Source: Xiphophorus maculatus (Eukaryota; Chordata; Actinopteri; Cyprinodontiformes; Poeciliidae). Taken from it: a DNA stretch of 64,000 bases. Position 1 is the first letter of the stretch. Every line of letters begins with the position of its first letter. The translations under genes were made by a program, and so were the position numbers. A model generated the notes under the pieces. It was not told where the DNA came from, ran no database searches, and saw nothing but the letters and a program-made list of their open reading frames with translations. Below are positions 1-14,200 of this stretch, one piece after another. Location of the stretch: NCBI RefSeq assembly GCF_002775205.1, contig NC_036453.1, positions 9,147,594-9,211,593 on the forward strand, read 5' to 3'.

Positions 1-3000
1 TTTATTTAATTTAACCTACAGTTTTGGCAACACTTCTTAAAGACCTTGCAAACACCAACCACATCCTGGCTGTTCTTATTTATAATAAAGTTCTGCATGT
101 CCCTTCGACCAGATCTCAAGCACCTTCTGGATTATTCAGTTGACTGTTGGTCCGCTCCTCATCCGTCTTCCACTCCAGAACCCATCTGTCCGCCCTCTGC
201 CGCAGCCTCCAATGATCCACCTGGACGCCACTCAAACTAACCCATCTTCTGGTAACTGGATCCACTGTTGATACTTTCTGAGAACCAATACCCCGAATCC
301 ACCAGTGTTCTTCCCAGGCAGATATCACCATTTCCTCAAGTAAGATCAGTTACTCACTCTCACACCTCCCGTTTCTAATGACCCTTGAACTTACCATCTC
401 TTCTGCTACTTCTTAGTGTGCCCACCTCTCCAGAAGCCCTCTCCAGAAATTCGTTGTTCACATCCTCCATATCTGTGTTTCCTTAATAAATCATATTTTA
501 CTGATATGTGTTCTGCATGTGGGCAAGAAACCTAGACCCCACCATGACAGCGCTACTTTTGAAATACAGCAAAAGTACAGAACATTTATTTCCAAGTGCT
601 TAGAAAAATTTGAAAACCATTTGTTGAAATCAAATACATAAACAATAATTAGTGTTTTAACTGACACATAAAACAAAACATAATAGCAGAAGTGATTAAA
701 AACTGATTAAACTGATTAAGACTGATTAAAAACTGTTGCAATGAAACATGTTTTCATTGTTTGTACCAAGCTCTGTACAGCTTGGTACAACCAAGTTGTA
801 CAGAGCTGAGTTGATTTACATAGAAACTAGACACCAGCTCTATAGAAGGTGTTCCTGGGAACACTGGTTAAACAGGTTTCTGATTAACATACAGATCTGA
901 ATAATTCACACCTGAAAAGAAACTCAGGCCCAGAACCATTCAGTGCCTTATTGACTGTCAATACACACAGACAGACAGTGCTTGAGATGTAAAGGGATAA
1001 TTTAGTAAGATACTAAATGTGTTTGAGTTTATTTCTGAGTCCATAATCACACCTGGGTCTTGTTTGTGCATTTTAGATACAATTAACTGAATTAAACTTG
1101 TATAAATTGTCACATCAGTTGAAAATGGTAGTATTTTCAGTTTATTTTCAGTACAGTATTAGTATTTGCGGGGGTTTAGGGAACATAGCTGCTAGTTACA
1201 CAGCTAGCATATAAATACTTCAGATCCCCTCTAAAATACTTTAATACCTATTTCAATAGTTCAAACAACAAGAATACCTTAATATGTAATAATACACACA
1301 GTGAAACTGTATTAGCACTGCTGTAGAAGTCAGTCAGTTTGCAAATGTTAGCCAGTAGCATAAGAAAAGCTTCCCAGAATAATTCTGAAATAAATTTGTC
1401 AAAGATCCACAAATACTGAACGTTGAAAAGCAGAGGTCCACTGTGTCTCTTATTCAGGTTGTTGTGACTGATTTTAAAGAAACATGCTCAAATTTGAGGA
1501 CTTACATCAACATCAACACGGTAAGGGCTGCTATTCAGGGTAAAAATCTAATTTATTCTGCAAAATATCCCAGGGTCTAAAAAAGTGAGGAGACTTCAAA
1601 CAACCAGCGAAGATTACAGACACGATGCTCTTCTGAATATGACCTTAACCCAATCAGCTTATTAGAAACAGGAAGTGGAGGAAAATCATATTTACCTACA
1701 CTTTTAGGTGCTAAACTTTAAAGTGAAGGTCAGCAGTTTAATTTCAGCCCTTATCATGGGAGTGCACTGCAAGAAAATTGTTGCATTAAGGATATTTTGT
1801 ACAGATGAACCATAAGAATAGTTTGTTCTTTTTTTCAAACTCCTTAAAGGGAATATTGTGACTAGCACAAGGCAAACAGAATCTTTTGTGAATGATTTGT
1901 ATTTTTAGTCCTTAGATGCAGCTTGTCCTTTGAATTTGTGCTCCTCCTTTTCATGTTTGTGTTTTTCATTCCCCTGAGATTTGTCTTTCTGCTAAGACAC
2001 TTCATAAAGTTAAAATGTTGTTTTGTAAGACTAATGTCACAACAATCTGTTGCGCCAACCAGACCAGAGTAACTGTATCTTCATTCTGTTGAGGTGAGGA
2101 AATATTTGAAAGCTACTTTAGAGTTTTGCTCTGACTTAAATATCTCTGAGTTAATAAGCCTTTTGATGCCAGAGTGATTCACAGGCAGGACTTATGAAAT
2201 GCTCTACAATTGTCAGGAAAGGAAGCAAAGATTAAAGAAAACACCTTCAGAAAACTTTGAGAATTTCAAAATCTAGATAAACTTTATTATGTCTAAGGGG
2301 GAATTTGTGGTTTAGAAAAATTGCAAAGAAAAGTACAAATGCAATAACTGAAATATAAAAAATATTGTATTTCTATAATTGAATTGGTTTATTCTGCAAA
2401 CAAACCAGTTCAAAAAAATTAAACTATAATTAGAAAGTCAAATTATTTCAGGAACTTTACCATTAAGTAAAACACATTATATAGAGCAATTACATAAGAG
2501 ACTGGCTTTTCCAGCCTTTATTTCTGTTAATTATGATGATTTTCCACTTACAGATAATGGAAATCTAACATTTAATATTGAAATATGATACCAGACCAAT
2601 GGAAACATTTTATAGCAGAGAAATGTGGGTTTAATGAAAAGTATGCTTAATTTCCTCAACTGTTTCAGTTGAACATCAAGAAAATATGTTGTCCGCCTGG
2701 ATGCTATTGTTTATTTATTTATAAATATATGAAAAAAATGTGCTGAATTCACTAATTTAAATTTAAAATACAACAATGAAGCCGTTGACGTTGCTCAAGA
2801 AGCCCGATTTGCTTTAATAGAGACTTTCAGCTCATGTACATGGATGGCGCCTCATCTTCCTATTGATACTTTATAAGTTTTCTATGGGGTTTATGTAACG
2901 TCACTGAAGGACTACTGCTGGTACAGTAACACCGGTCTTGTTAAAGCAGATTCTGGTTCCTCAGACAGTGTGGGCAGCTGCCAAGTCCTACTGGAAAATT

Positions 3001-3400
3001 AAACTTACATCTTCATAAACCTTGTCAGCAGAGAAACCATTAACTTTAAAATTGCTTTGACTTTGGACTTCATAAAAAACATAGGACCAACATCAGCAGA
3101 TGGCATGGCTCTCCAAATCATCACTGATTGTGGAAAATAACTTGACACCAAGAAGATTGGGAGGGGATCATTGCTTAAAAATAAAATCAAATTAAGGGGA
3201 TTTATGACGACACATCTGCATCTAGTATTACTCTGACTCACCAGAAGTGGCTCAATAACTGAAAATAATTGATTATTTCCTTAAATCCCTTGAATCTTGA
3301 CGCGTTTTTACGCGCAAGTATACCAACTTCTGCAAATAAACTGTGGAGGTTGGTACAGACTCAATTTCACCCCCACAATAACCAGATCCCAGTGATTTTT
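1..3400. other. Intergenic/5' flank, no gene recognised
   Basis: AT-rich non-coding sequence. The first ~500 bases have a compositionally different, C/T-rich stretch ending in an AATAAA-like run near 485-490, which could be the 3' end of an old retroelement, but I cannot assign it. The remainder shows only short chance ORFs and no splice-flanked exon that I recognise. A near-perfect hairpin lies at 769-807. Confidence 0.5.
769..807. repeat. Near-perfect inverted repeat (18-bp arms, 3-nt loop)
   Basis: Arms at 769-786 and 790-807 are reverse complements with one mismatch. They are separated by three bases. This is one of a series of short-loop hairpins in the window. Confidence 0.85.
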
Positions 3401-3454
3401 TTTTCAGCTTTCAAAACTTTAGGTCAGTATTCTAGAATAAATCAGCAGTTTGGA

Positions 3455-3601
3455 TCCCTGGCGCGGCGTCTCCATCGCCTCCCTGCCCTGCAGCGCGTGA
3501 GGGGGTGTAACACTATCCTGCACTCTGCGCTTACCTCAGCCTTTCATTCACTGAGGAAGTTAGATCGTCAGAGTTGGAGCGGCGCAGCACAAAACGCAAA
3601 G
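3455..3601 (+). promoter_or_regulatory. Putative promoter and noncoding first exon of the hexokinase gene
   Basis: This is the only CpG-rich patch upstream of the hexokinase coding exons (several GCGC and CG-rich blocks within 3460-3600). It ends in a strong donor, AAAG then GTGAGT, at 3601/3602. The first coding exon of the hexokinase begins exactly at a 3' splice site (AG at 8251-8252 directly before the ATG), so an upstream noncoding exon is required. This patch is the best candidate in the right place and orientation. The exact transcription start is not visible. The 135-codon open frame over this stretch (3269-3676) runs through the donor and has no recognisable protein features, so I read it as chance. 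Confidence 0.45.
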
Positions 3602-4959
3602 GTGAGTTTCTCTTTCTTCGCTGGTCTTTCTCCTTTAGAAAATTTGTTTGGCACATCAGATGAGCGGTGTAGATAGATGATGGGCTTAGTTTCATTTTCT
3701 TTTTTTTAAATCATTTATAAAAGGGGTTGGTTTAAAGTGTCAACTACAACACAAAGAGTGAGATATGATGAGAAGAAATCTGAAACACATTCAAAACTGC
3801 GTTTTCTGAGCGTTGGTTAATGTTTTGGATTATCTTATGTCAGCTGTTCACCCACTGCTTTCTTGATCCGGGTGACATTTATGTAAAAAGCTTGAGCTGG
3901 ACCTTCACTTTTCACGCGAGATTGATGGTGTTTCCGGGTTAATGACTGGAGATAGAAATAGTTCAATTCATCAAGTAGAACTAGAAAACCTGTCGAACAA
4001 GATGTGCTTTGGCTGAATGAAAAATGGGCGGTTCAGGTGTTGGTGGGTGGAGCATGCATCTCCCCTCACGCATCAGTGAACGCACCATCAGCCGGAATTC
4101 AGGAATGTCCTAAAATAATTTGTTAAAGGATGTCAAATATCAGATTTTGCTGACACACACCCACCCACACACAGATACATAGATCTAATGCTCGCAAAGG
4201 TAAGGTTAAAGGAAATGACACGTTAGGTAACACTCTCTTTAGGGCGTTGCTTTGATAGAGACCAACAAAAGGAATTAGAAACTATTGTTAGGTGCCAATT
4301 TTCTATGTGAGCCCGTAAGGATAGCATGACAAATGGACGAATGGATTTGATCTTGATCTTTGTTCTTAATTTAAAAAGACTACATGAGTTGCTATTCTTT
4401 TGCACACCAAGAGTTCTTAACTTAACTTGAAATTTAACTTGACATTTTATACGACAACCAACATTTGATAGTTTTGAGGATAATGCAGTGACAGATGAAG
4501 ACAAATATTAGCATAAACAGCCATTATTATACAACTGAGCACTATTCTGTTCTATGTGTACTTATCCCTGAATATTTTTTTTCTCATATTTTTTTCATTT
4601 CCAGTTTTTATCTCTATTTTATTATTTGCTTGTTTTATACCCTCTTAACTTTTGTTTTTGATTGCAATAAACCTAATTCCAATCTAGACCTTAACCCAAA
4701 ACCTGTTTACACACAGTTTCTTGCAACCAAATTATGGTGGAGGTACCAACAGTCCAGATATTATGTTATGACAATCTTGTTTTTCAATTTTGCTAAACTC
4801 TTATGAAACAAATAAAAAAATAATAACAGGCGGTTATTTTTAATCATTGGGAACCTTGTCAACAGGTCATGTTTCCAGTGATCCGTGTAGGTTGAAATTT
4901 TCTGCCGACCAACTCCAATTGATCTGCAGATATGCAGATTATTTTTCAAAAAGAAAAAG

Positions 4960-5127
4960 TTTTACTGTCTGTAGCGGCCTTTTTTTGAGAGTGGTTAGAC
5001 AGGAAAGTGGGTAACGAAGGGGAAGACATGTACAAAGGTCATTAGGCCGGGATTCAAACCTGTAACATCCACGGCGCGGACTAAGATCTCCATATGTGGA
5101 TTGTGCATTGCCCCACAGCACGCCACA
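4960..5127 (-). mobile_element. tRNA-derived SINE, diverged copy
   Basis: Read on the minus strand, the element has a Pol III B-box-like GGTTTGAATCC near 5050-5060. Its layout matches the better-preserved SINE at 25489-25658: a degenerate A-box region, a block about equally spaced between the boxes, and a tail with TGTCTAACCACTCTC followed by an A run. The A box is degenerate and target-site duplications are unclear, so this is an older copy of the same family. Confidence 0.6.
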
Positions 5128-5129
5128 GA

Positions 5130-8100
5130 TCACTGTCCTTAAATTCAGAATTTGTAGTAACTCTAGATCTTGCCAAATGACCTTCTCTACTGGCAGGATT
5201 CAGTAGAGAATAATGGTTTGAGTTGATATTTTCACAATCCCTTTTGGGTTTAACTGGTATCCATGCCCATGTTCCAGGAACTGTGAATGGGCATGGATTA
5301 TTGCCCCTTAAATATTTTACTGTGCCTTAAAGCAATTAAATTACACCACATTTGTTTAATTTAGCTTTAACATTGCTACCAAATGTTGGATATGAACTGA
5401 GATTAAGACAAGAGAAATCATAGCTGAATTCAATAGTTAAAAAAAGAAGTGTTACATTCAATTGCTCCTTTACACTAGTATTCTTTTCTTTGCATGTCCA
5501 ATCAATGGGAATGATTGGACCAGTATTTTAGGTATTGCTGTACACAACAGATGCTTTATGATGCTAAAATCGGTATTGACTCCGTAGCTAATTATCCACT
5601 AAATTAAACAACTTTCAATAAAACCTGCACTGCCTTTGTACTTCTATATTTCAAAATTGTATATATTCAGACTGGTCAGACTTCAACTAGATTATTCTTC
5701 AATAAAAAGTGAGGAAGAGTTCATTTAAAGCACAGTTTGGTATATAGGCAGCTTTCTAAAATACAAGGAGCCTTTAGTGTTTTCTTCTTAGCTTTGCAGA
5801 TTGAGACAAGAGTGAAAACTATCTATATAAAACTGTTAATAGAAGAGTATTTAGTTCAGTTTTTTTCTAATAAGTTAGTTAAACTGTAAAACATTGTGTT
5901 GCAGTAAGGACTTTGTTAGGGAAGTGGTTGTATGTGAGGCAGCAGACGTTGGATTTTACCCAGGAAGTCATTGACAGTGGACCCGCGACTATTCACAGTA
6001 TAGGAATTGTGGATTTTTTGTTGAATTCAACTGCAAGGTATTCAGTATTTTTTTCATAGAGCATATCTAAAACATTTAAAAGAAAATGCAGCTTAGGTAC
6101 CTGAACTAACAAGACACAGCGCTACTTTATAAATTATTGGCTGGTGTTTGGATAGCAGCCAAGAACCTACTGAACAAGTTCAGCTATATCGTTTGTGTAG
6201 ATATGTTTTGTGTAGAAACATATCTACACAAAAGTAACATTCTTTCTCAGAGACGGTTTTGAGTTATTGCATCCAGATAAAGTTAATAAATGTTTTTTGT
6301 GCTTATAATATAGTGATATCAAATGTGGGTCACTTTTGGTAACTTTGCCTGTCATTTTCTTTTTTGTATTTTCAATTGGTTGAAAAATAATAACTTTTTA
6401 ATTAGTTGCCTGTCATGCAAAGTTCAGGTGAATAATGATAATTGGAGTTTATTAAAAATAAATTCAAAACAATTAACAAATCTGGAAGTACCACAGTTAA
6501 ACCAAGTAACTTGGGGCAAGCTGAAGGAATAAGCAGGAAACTAATAAAAGGGAGCAGGTTAAATACTAGACAATGGGCTGGTGCTAATTAGAAATAGGAT
6601 GCAGCTGTGGGGAGAGAGCATGAGGTAGGCTGAGAGAGAAACAGAGAGAGAGAGATGGCACAGTGGAGCAAGGAGAAGTAAACTGAGAAACAGGTACAAC
6701 ATTTTACCTGAGAAAAGAAACAGTAACTGAGGCCAAACAGTGATTACAAATGATCAAAAGTGCAAACAGAAAATCCCTGACCTGTTGCGTCATTTACGAA
6801 ACACAACCTGTAAATGAAGGTGTCTACAGATTTATTGTTGATTCTCCTTTGGCCGATACTTTTTTTTCTAAGGTTCTGCACTGAGCCTCACAGCCTCCAG
6901 TGTTATTGAAATATGGCTCTGTTCTTTGTTTTCCAGTTTTCCTGTCTATTATTTTTCTAATGACTTTGTAATTCAGTCTGGTTCTGGGGGAAAAAAATTC
7001 TAAACATTAAGAAAGTTTGCTGCTTTGCCTCAGAATACAGGTGTTTTCTAAAAAAAATAATAAAAAAAAAGAGCTTAAAGCAAAAAGCACTAATAGAACA
7101 TGTGAAAAGCTAATACGTTTTACTGATTGTTACCAATCTTCTTAATAAATTAGATGAAGGAAAGTCTCCAACACAAAGACACTACTCTCATCAAAGCTCC
7201 TTTAAATTATTACCTGAGATGTTCAGGTTATAACTTTCCGTACCTGAAAGGTGTGTTTTATTGACACACTTCATCCGGTAGCATTCAGCTTGTTTAAATT
7301 CACTCCATGTTGGTATGTTTGTGTTTCGACTGGTTTTATTAGTTTTTATTATAATGCTTCGACTGAAGGTCATGCTTGTTCCCTTTCTTATGTAAAGCTG
7401 CATCTTCCTTAATTTAGAAGTAGAATTTAACACCCAGAATCACGTTAGTAACAAAAAATTATGTTGTGTGATTTTTCACTTCAGCACTACTCATAGAATT
7501 CTCTTATTTTACATTTTTGTTTTAAATAGACCCCCATCTGTTTTATTGATCAGTTTAAGCTCTAAGAAGTGAACAAAAACCTTTTCTGCTAGTTTATTGT
7601 CATTACTCTTATAGAAACAAATATGATCACAGGCATTTAATCTTGTTCTTGTATATAAATAAAATATAATGCTAACAAAACCAGAATGCCTTAAAGCATT
7701 GTTAGATCTACACTTATTCATTCATTAGTTAATAATATACTAAAGGGTATTGTGGACAAGAGGTTTAAAGCACTTCTATGGCTATAAGACTGCAATAGTA
7801 AAGCAAATACTGGACCAGTTCCAGCGTCAACCTGAAGACAAACCATATTTTTAAGATGTAACTCAGAGTCAGACATGACTTTTTACAATTGGATCATCTA
7901 AACATTTTCTAGCTCCTTCAAAAAAATGGGATAACACTGTTGGAAATATAAAAATGTAAAAACAGAGTAGGTATTCATACCTCACACTTTAAAGTAATAA
8001 TAAAAAGTAGAACTTTCATGAAAAACAAATTTCTGTGACAAATTGACAAATGAATGGACAACAATCCATTAATTAAGAGCTAAGACTTTGTGAATCTTTT

Positions 8101-8250
8101 ACTGTTAGCTGCTGCCATTAGGTACTCTAGCTAACTTTAATAACAAAACACTGGAATAAATAACCACAATATAATTTTACATGTAACTAACTCCTCTCAA
8201 ATAGATCTTAAATAAAGCTAATTTAGTGTTAACTTTATTCTTCTCTGTCC
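5130..8250. other. Putative hexokinase intron, nothing coding seen
   Basis: AT-rich sequence with no exon that I recognise. It holds inverted repeats at 5261-5296 (10-bp arms) and 6192-6232 (17-bp perfect arms, 7-nt loop). A short GA-rich run lies at about 6610-6655. Confidence 0.5.
6192..6232. repeat. Perfect 17-bp inverted repeat, 7-nt loop
   Basis: The arm TTTGTGTAGATATGTTT at 6192-6208 is the exact reverse complement of 6216-6232. There is no flanking TIR/TSD structure, so it looks like a local template-switch product rather than a transposon. Confidence 0.9.
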
Positions 8251-8252
8251 AG

Positions 8253-11200
8253 ATGAACAACACTGAAATAAACATGAGTGGCATCAGCGGAAACACTGCT
8301 ACTCTTCACCTGGATGGCATCCCTCCAGACAGGCTCAAAGAGGTATGTGTTGCTTGAAAAAGGAAATTATCATCAGTTAGAAACAAATAATTAATGTGAT
8401 AGACACTTATTGCTAAAAATAACGCTGTTCACCATGAGCCCCTTCTATTAGCATGTCACTACGCTAACAGTCTGTATTTTTTGCGTAAACTGGAACAGCT
8501 TTATGGAGCTTTGTTAATCTTTGCAAACACCTTTGGAGTACCAACACCAAAGCTGGAGGATTCCTAAGCACCAAACCTCCTAATATGATAAAACTGTGTT
8601 TAGAATGTAATAGATAATTATTGTCATTCATGTACTTCACAAAAGTACATAAAACATATTTTTTATCGCATCAAATTATAGACTCAATATGATTCAATCT
8701 TTGGTTGTGAATGCTTTCCTGCAAAGTTTGAAAAGTTATTGCAGATACAAACAAATTAATTAGATTATTTTGCTAAGATTAGTTAGCTATGTTACAGAAC
8801 ACAACAATAAGTATGTACCCAAGGTTTGCCAACTTGTCTCTAGTTCATGAGAAAGTTGGTTGTAAAATCATTTTGACATTTATTAACTAAACAGAATACC
8901 TAATTTTTAAAGCGTTTTTTAATGACGTTGATGTAAAAAAAAATAAAATCTGAGAAATTACTGAAGTCCCTTTGCTTCAGTTTTTATTCCAAACCGGATG
9001 GAAGCCATTGTGTCGACATCAAATGATACGGCTTGTAGTTCACATTTTGTTTGCTAATGATAAATGTTACTGTTTTTCTTTCAGTTACAAACAAATGTCA
9101 CAGCAAGTATTAGCATATGTACAAGTTTAAACTTAAGCTTGTACAGCCAGGGCCGTGCAGAGACCTATGGAAAGGCAGGGGCTCAAATTTAAAAAAGGGG
9201 CACATTGAACAAAAACTCCATACATAGCGACACCCCATATTAATAAAGAATCTAATTGGATCCTACTATATCATTGCCATCATGTGTGGAAATGCAAAGC
9301 AAATATAGTCTATATTTTCCCCAACAGGTAAAAAGTTTCTGTTTCTGCTGCTGACAGTCCTGGAGGGCTGAGCTGATCTGAGACTGTAGCTGTTAAACAG
9401 ACCAGAGGAGAGAAGGTCAAAGGTTATAAAGTTATGAAATAAGCTAATTTGCTGCCATGTTACTAATTAAGCCCTAATAATATCCATTTAACCTCTAGAA
9501 CAACCTGGCTGCAGACTGATTTATAGATCAAAAAGCTCAAAGGGGTTAACTCTATATAATAGTTTGATGTTAAACCTCTAGACCTAGAATTTTAAAACTG
9601 GAATATCAAGGCAAAGAAAACTCAGTAGCTGCTGGTAGGGCCCATTCAGGGGCCTCCAGACACTCAGGGGCCTCCAGACATTCAGGGACCCCTAGAAATG
9701 GTTTAATTGTAACACAGACCATAGATCTAAACCTGTAGCATCATTTATAGAGAATGACAATGTTATTACATTTTATTTAATGCATTCAGCTCAGAAAAAA
9801 ATAAATAGTACATTTAGGATTTAAATGTACTATTTACAGCCCAGAACCTCCAGCCCAGATCCCGTCAGCAGCGGCTTTAACCTGCCTGGTAGAAACATTA
9901 AGGAGAAGCAGAGCGAACAAATCAGCAGGTGGTACTGTTAAGTTGCACAAAATTCGAGACCAAACTTCAGCTATAAAAGAGAACAAACACAGCTTTAATT
10001 AACATTTGCAAATGGAGAAAACATACAAAGCTCACATCTCAGTGAGAATTGGATGAGTTCTGACTTGGGGCTGAACGTCCCCTCATTTACATAGGATACA
10101 TCACACATTACTTAGCCACACCCCCTGGCTCAAGTGTCAGGTAAAAATCTATACGTTACTTATCTGTAAGTTTCAGTCGAGCAGAGTTGCATACACATTC
10201 ACAGCTCAACTTTAGGCATTTCTCCAAAAAGGCCTCTCTACTGATGGCTAAACAGATACTAGTAACTGAACTTCTACAAACTAGGCTTATAACCTTAGCC
10301 ATGTCTCACATTTCTAACTGCTGAACACCCTGTTCTTCACTTATCTGAGGAGGGTCAGAAGAGCATATGTCCTGTTGAGCTGCAACTGAGTGCAAACCTT
10401 TAATAAAAACATCATAAAGTGTACATTAAAATTTATTTAAACATTGTTACTAAATTTTTCCTTCACAGTACCAGGTGGTACCAGGTGGTACCGGGGCTTT
10501 GATCTACGTTGCTACTCGCGGTGACAGTCGGTACCGTGTTTTATATTAGGATGTCTGATATAAAGACAGATATGCTTTATATCTGTCGGTGGACTGACTC
10601 AAGCTGCCTGTAGCGAACCGGGCTTTTAGCAGAATGATCAAGTTAAAGTCAGAAGTTTCTCTGCAGCCGAAGCATTTCTGTGTTTAGTGGCGAGGCGGGT
10701 TTTGTCCCGCTATTGCAAGGACGATTATAAAAATATAAATAGAAACAGTTTTTCTTATGTCAACATCAGACCTACGTTTTTATTCACAAACCAGTGTATG
10801 AAAAAATATTCTTGCCCATAATTTGATAGTTAGAGGAACAGATCCTCCTCCTCCTCACCATGGAGGCAGAAACTGAACAACATGGAGGCAGAAACTGAGA
10901 GTCATTATTAGACTGAGGGCAGCAAGACTAGTTTATTTTTACTAAATTATTATATTTAGCTAAATATTATTGCTGAGGGGCACAAACTGACATACAGATT
11001 AAAAATAAAAATAAAAAAACTCAAAAAGGGCACTAGGGACATCAAGGATAAAAAGGGCAGGGGCTCAAGCACCCACCCCCCTCCCCTCTGCACGTGCCTG
11101 TGTACAGCACATGTACTGCTGTAACAAAGTGAACTGAAAGAAGAAATAATGCAACTGTATTTTGACCTGGTCATATTTTCATTCTGCTCTCTGTGACTGA

Positions 11201-14200
11201 GGTCACGTTGTGGGAATAGAGACTATGACTGATTTGGGAACTCAGCGTTTCTGTTGTGGGAACCTTGGATTAAGAAACCTTAGAGTCTGATTCCTACAGA
11301 GGAAGATCAGCTGCTTCATTTCAATAATACCTTCATTTCCTTTATTTGAGAGGAGGTTACTTCCAGTTTTCTACCACATGAACTCAAGTTTATCAGGGTT
11401 AAATCTGATCAGAAGGGAGTTTCAGCAGCACTCCTCTTTATTCTCAGACACATCTAAGAGTCACAGACATCATGAGACATCCTAAATTAAGTCAAATTTA
11501 TTAGTTGCATTGTAGATGTTAGTCTTTAACTTAAATCTCTTTTTTTATGTATTCATTTGTGTAAAAAATAAATTTAAAAAGTAGGTAAGAAGTCTCTATT
11601 TTATTTACTTAATTTTACTTGTTTATATAATTTATTTGTTTGAAAATACCTTGTCTAAATTAAAAATAAGAAATAAACAAATTGTAAAAACGTTCATGAA
11701 AGCTGAAGGTCATTGAAGGTCAAGTATGACTACAGATAGTCCAGAAAAATAGATAAGCCTAAGACATTAATTTATTAAACATTTAGTTTTATAGATTAGT
11801 TGATCTGTTTTTAGCATGCCAGTTCAATTTCTTTTCATAGATCCAGTTGCATATTCTGCAGAGCCACTAAAAAAGATTTTTTTGTATTAGCCAGACACAT
11901 TTTTTCATATTTGTATAAATTCACTATAAACTACAAACAAAGTAAAACACGTGAGAATGTTTTATTTAAGCACAAATTAAATACTCAGAAGGAGATAACA
12001 TAATCAAACAGAAACTTCTGTAGCACAATTCGTTTTTAATTGATTTAAACATACTCACATGGAAAATATTAAACTGAAAGTACTGAAGCATGTAAAACAA
12101 ACTAATAATAAAGCTGAACAGTTTCTCTCTCCTTCCAAATGATTTTCTTGGTCACTTATGAAATTATCTTTTAATAATGGAAGCCAGTGGCTCTAGAGTT
12201 AACCTCGACTTGCCATGTGTCCTTTGGATTTAAATTTGAATCCAGCATGTAGAGACAAGTTCTGATAAAACACACCTTTGGATAATTACCAGAGCTCACA
12301 CAGCTCAACGCAAAGACAGGAAAAGTTCAAAACCTCAGGCTCCTTAAAGTTGTATGCTGTTAGAATATCATCAATGTGTTGATTTCAGGGTTATTTTGTT
12401 TATAAGGCTCCAGTTTAGGCCTCCACAAATATTACACAACCTGACTTTAAACTTTATGTCGGCTGCCAGCTGTAGTTTCCTCCTTTTGTTGTCATGACAA
12501 CACATTCTTTCTTCATGCATGTTATAATCTGCCCTCAGCTTTATTCTTGACAGTTTTTCGACCTGTGCAGCAGCGACAGAGCTGTTGAAACTTGCCTTAT
12601 GGGGTAAAAGCATATGATGTCAAGGCTTCAGAAGTCAACTAAAACACTCACCTTTATACTTTCACATGAGCCGTGGTCTCTGTGTTGAAACCTGGAAGTT
12701 TGTTTCACAACATGATCCTCAGGTTGGATTTGGAGCTGTGCCTCACTGAGGATACAAAATCATTTCTGCTGTTCAAACTTCAAAGTTTGATGCTTTTAAC
12801 AACAATAACTGAGACCTGGGGCATCTACATTTACACCTACATTTAAAATACAAACATATTGCCCAATTTCTCCTTAAAACTTGAAATATTTACCTGTAGT
12901 CACATTACACTTGTAAACTTCAGTGTGTTTTATTGAGATTTCAAGGAGAGCATCATTTTCAAATGGAGGAAAAAGGAGAACATTAAGGAACAAATAGCAT
13001 CATGGAGACCAAGCACCAAGGAATAGCATCATGAGCTCTAGTGACATTTCAGGAGACTAAGGTTTTAAACCAATATCAAAGACCTCAGTTCAATTTGGAC
13101 TGACAGGTCAGGAAAGAATAACATTACTGAGAAAAGCAACCAGAAGTTTCATGCTAACTCTGCAGAAGCTGCACAGATCTCAGTACACTTGAAAAAAGAC
13201 AAAACTAACTTACAAGTAACTTCTAACCAAGATATAGGACCTTGATTTAGGTTAATAACTCCTTAGTATTAATTATAAAGTACTAGTTCCACTGTCAGAT
13301 TATTTCACTTGAAATATGGGAAGAATATTTTAAGTGAATATATTATTTTATTATATATTATTTTAGTGAAATAATATAATTTGCCACTGTAAGTACCGGT
13401 AGTACCTTTTCATCAGTATTAATGTATTATTGACTTTATAACAGAGTAATATATCTTACTGAGTTATTGTTTTGTCTTATTTTAAATGTAAGATATTTGT
13501 GTTTTTCTGTTGCATGATTTGTCCTGATGCTGATATTTCTTCTTAAAATTACTTGACATCTGACAAGTATTTTTTTCTGCTTTTAAATGAATTCTAACTG
13601 ACGTTGCTCTGACTTACAAATCATTAAAGTAGAAAAAGGTTCCATTATCTTTCCAATTCATCTATGGAGACACCTGTGGAGTCTGACAGCAGCAGAAGCA
13701 GATCATGATCATAAGTAAGCTTCTGCTATCTTGTTTTACCTTAGTCCCACCTTCATCAATGCTTTTACTGCTCATAAATGCAGTGTCTATCGTAAACAGA
13801 GTTTAATAGAATTGAGCCATATAATTTTCCAGCTCTGACAGATATGATTAAAACAGGGAGAGAAGACTGAATTGTTCTTCCATCTCCAGAGGATCATTAC
13901 CTCACTGAACCAGTTAGGCTTTCTCCCTGCATATGCCACCTCTTAAATATTTCATAAAACACTCAGACAATTGAACTTCAAATGGACAAAGACAACAGGG
14001 AAACAAGCAAACTGTTCCAAATGGGCAGAAAACATAATACAAAATGTTCTCAAAAAAATTAGACTTAGACTTAGACTTAGACTGACTTTATTGTCATTTT
14101 GCATGCACAGGGTGTATACAGAACGAAATTTCGTTGCATACGGCTCAGGACAATGTTTTGAGCTTTCAATGTTATGAGGTTACTCCAGAATAAAAATAAA

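Larger units (their letters stand above)
9148..11100. mobile_element. Non-autonomous hAT-like DNA transposon with 8-bp target duplication
   Basis: The termini are inverted: the left starts CAGGGCCGTGCAGAG and the right ends CTCTGCACGTGCCTG. The element is flanked by identical 8-bp direct repeats TGTACAGC at 9140-9147 and 11101-11108. CAGG-type ends plus 8-bp duplications are the hAT signature. No transposase ORF is seen in ~1.95 kb, so it depends on a source element. It lies in hexokinase intron 1 and itself carries a solo-LTR insertion at 9936-10467. Confidence 0.75.

Noticed and set aside
3269-3676. 135-codon frame starting MIISLNPLNL
   Set aside because: It crosses the strong GTGAGT donor and has no domain-like content. 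The region is better read as promoter/noncoding exon.
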